This document shows, piece after piece, positions 62,754 to 64,000 of a stretch of 64,000 nucleotides of DNA. The number at the start of each line of letters is the position of its first letter. The first letter of the stretch is position 1. The position numbers were made by a program, and so were the translations under genes. Location: assembly GCF_006351965.1 (NCBI RefSeq), contig NZ_CP040932.1:1240001-1304000 (forward strand). The letters are read 5' to 3'. Source of the DNA: Oceanicola sp. D3. GTDB taxonomy: Bacteria; Pseudomonadota; Alphaproteobacteria; Rhodobacterales; Rhodobacteraceae. The notes below the pieces were generated by a model. The model did not search any database. It was not told the origin of the DNA and was given only the letters and a program-made list of their open reading frames with translations.

Positions 62754-64000
62754 ATGGCTCTCATGTTGAATGATGCGACCCCCGACATTGTAGAAACCTT
62801 CCGCGCGGCCCTGCCAGAGGGCGTGGTGCGCGGCGTGGAGCAACGTTACCTCGAAGAGCCGAGAGACAGGTTAACGGGGCGCGCCGGGGCGGTGCTGTGC
62901 CCTGCATCGGTGGAAGAGGTTTCGGCCATCTTGCGGCTGGCTTCGGCGCAGCGGGTGGGCGTGGTGCCCTATGGCGGCGGCACCGGGCTGGTGGGCGGAC
63001 AGGTTGCGCCGGAAGGGCCGGTGCCGCTGGTGCTCAGCCTTGAGCGGATGACGGCGGTGCGCGGCATTTGGCCCGAAGAGGGCGTGATGACCGTGGAAGC
63101 GGGCGCGATTTTGCAGGATATTCAGGGAGTTGCGGAAGATGCCGGGCGGCTCTTTCCGCTCTCGCTGGCAAGCGAGGGGACGGCGCGGATTGGCGGGCTT
63201 TTGGGCACCAACGCGGGCGGTGTGAACGTGCTGCGCTATGGCAATGCGCGGGAGCTGTGCCTTGGGGTTGAGGCGGTGCTGGCCGATGGGCGGGTGATGT
63301 CTGGCCTGAAACGGCTGCGCAAGGACAACACCGGCTATGATTTGCGCAACCTGCTGATTGGGTCCGAGGGCACGCTGGGGGTGATTACCGCCGCGTCCTT
63401 GCGGCTGTTTCCACGCCCCTCGGATGTGTCGGCAGCGGTGCTGGAGGTGGCCAGCCCGGCGGCGGCACTGGAGCTGCTGGGGCGGGCGCAAGCCCTTGCG
63501 GGGCAAGCGATTTCGGCCTTCGAGCTGATCGCGGCGCAGGGGCCGGAATTTTTGGTCGAGCACCTGCCGCAGGTGCGCTTGCCTTGGGCCGAGGTGCCCG
63601 AATGGAGCGTGCTGATCGAGATCGGCACCTTTGGCGGGCAGAGCGCGCAGGAGCTGCTGGAGCAGGTCTTTGCGGAGGGCTTTGAGGCCGGGCTGGTGCG
63701 TGATGGTGTGGTGGCGGCGAGCGAGGGGCAGCGGGCCGAATTTTGGGCGATGCGGGAGGCTTTGCCGGAGGGGAACCGGAAGGTTGGGTCGGTGGTGTCG
63801 AACGATATTTCACTGCCGCTGAGCCGGGTGCCGGAGTTCATTGAGCAGGCGGGGCAAGCGATTGGAAAGACAGGGGATTTCAGGATCAACTGCTTTGGGC
63901 ACCTGGGCGACGGGAACCTGCATTACAACGTGTTTCCGGGGGCGGGCAAGGCGCGGGGGGACTACCCCGAGAGCGCCTATGAGGAGCTGAAAGACATTAT
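62754..64000 (+). CDS. FAD-linked oxidase of the GlcD/D-2-hydroxyacid dehydrogenase type, partial
   Basis: The frame runs off the right edge, with about 415 residues visible. The PCMH-type FAD-binding domain is clear: VVPYGGGTGLVGGQV, GGLLGTNAGGVNVLRYGNAR, and LLIGSEGTLGVITAASLRLF. The FAD-oxidase C-terminal domain follows and ends near INCFGHLGDGNLHYNV, which carries the metal/substrate-binding His. This group oxidises D-lactate, D-2-hydroxyglutarate or glycolate; which one is not decidable here. Starts: ATG here or the ATG three codons later. Confidence 0.92.
   Translation, partial: MALMLNDATPDIVETFRAALPEGVVRGVEQRYLEEPRDRLTGRAGAVLCPASVEEVSAILRLASAQRVGVVPYGGGTGLVGGQVAPEGPVPLVLSLERMTAVRGIWPEEGVMTVEAGAILQDIQGVAEDAGRLFPLSLASEGTARIGGLLGTNAGGVNVLRYGNARELCLGVEAVLADGRVMSGLKRLRKDNTGYDLRNLLIGSEGTLGVITAASLRLFPRPSDVSAAVLEVASPAAALELLGRAQALAGQAISAFELIAAQGPEFLVEHLPQVRLPWAEVPEWSVLIEIGTFGGQSAQELLEQVFAEGFEAGLVRDGVVAASEGQRAEFWAMREALPEGNRKVGSVVSNDISLPLSRVPEFIEQAGQAIGKTGDFRINCFGHLGDGNLHYNVFPGAGKARGDYPESAYEELKDI

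Overview
The window looks like a chromosomal segment of an alphaproteobacterium, most likely a marine Rhodobacteraceae (Roseobacter-type). The reasons are the high GC, the tol-pal-cpoB-tilS-ftsH order, the ctaC-ctaB-ctaG-ctaE-surf1-thrC-M16 peptidase order, a CtrA-type box next to dprA, and the style of the tad pilus genes. This placement is inferred from gene content and order; no database search was possible. No rRNA, tRNA or CRISPR array was seen.

Layout. 0-8.5 kb: the end of an unidentified gene, an AraC-type regulator, then the Tol-Pal envelope operon (tolQ, tolR, tolA, a free-standing secreted copy of the TolA C-terminal domain, tolB, pal, cpoB) running into tilS. 8.6-14.6 kb: ftsH, a MOSC protein, and a one-carbon block (fhs, a small AroQ-type protein, folD). 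14.7-20 kb: a DNA-repair pair (PdeM-like phosphoesterase and Lhr-like helicase) directly downstream of a MarR regulator, divergent from a 14-TM drug exporter. 20-24 kb: an unidentified cytosolic protein, an AAA ATPase and a GT-C-like membrane protein.

24-40 kb: a tad (Flp pilus) locus on the minus strand: two Flp pilins, cpaB, cpaC, an OmpA-like lipoprotein, tadZ, tadA, tadB, tadC, two TPR lipoproteins and the prepilin peptidase. Two foreign-looking inserts interrupt it. One, between cpaB and cpaC, carries a metal transporter of the cation diffusion facilitator family and a divergent CmtR-like ArsR sensor. The other, between the tadC terminator and the tadD-like genes, is AT-richer. It carries a stand-alone reverse transcriptase preceded by a small predicted membrane-protein gene and a perfect 131-bp direct repeat. 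This second insert is the best candidate for an undescribed system, plausibly phage defence of the UG/DRT kind.

40-46.6 kb: a lytic transglycosylase and a HAD-UbiA fusion face a minus-strand operon of a UPF0104-type membrane protein, a DprE1-like FAD oxidase and a DprE2-like reductase. Together these resemble the polyprenyl-phosphoryl-arabinose pathway known from mycobacteria. A decayed VOC gene lies at the end of that strand.

46.7-64 kb: conserved housekeeping genes: scoAB, topA, dprA (with a perfect CtrA box upstream), tldD, the cytochrome c oxidase subunit and assembly genes, surf1, thrC, an M16 peptidase, an acetyltransferase, an MBL-fold protein and the start of an FAD-linked oxidase that runs off the end.
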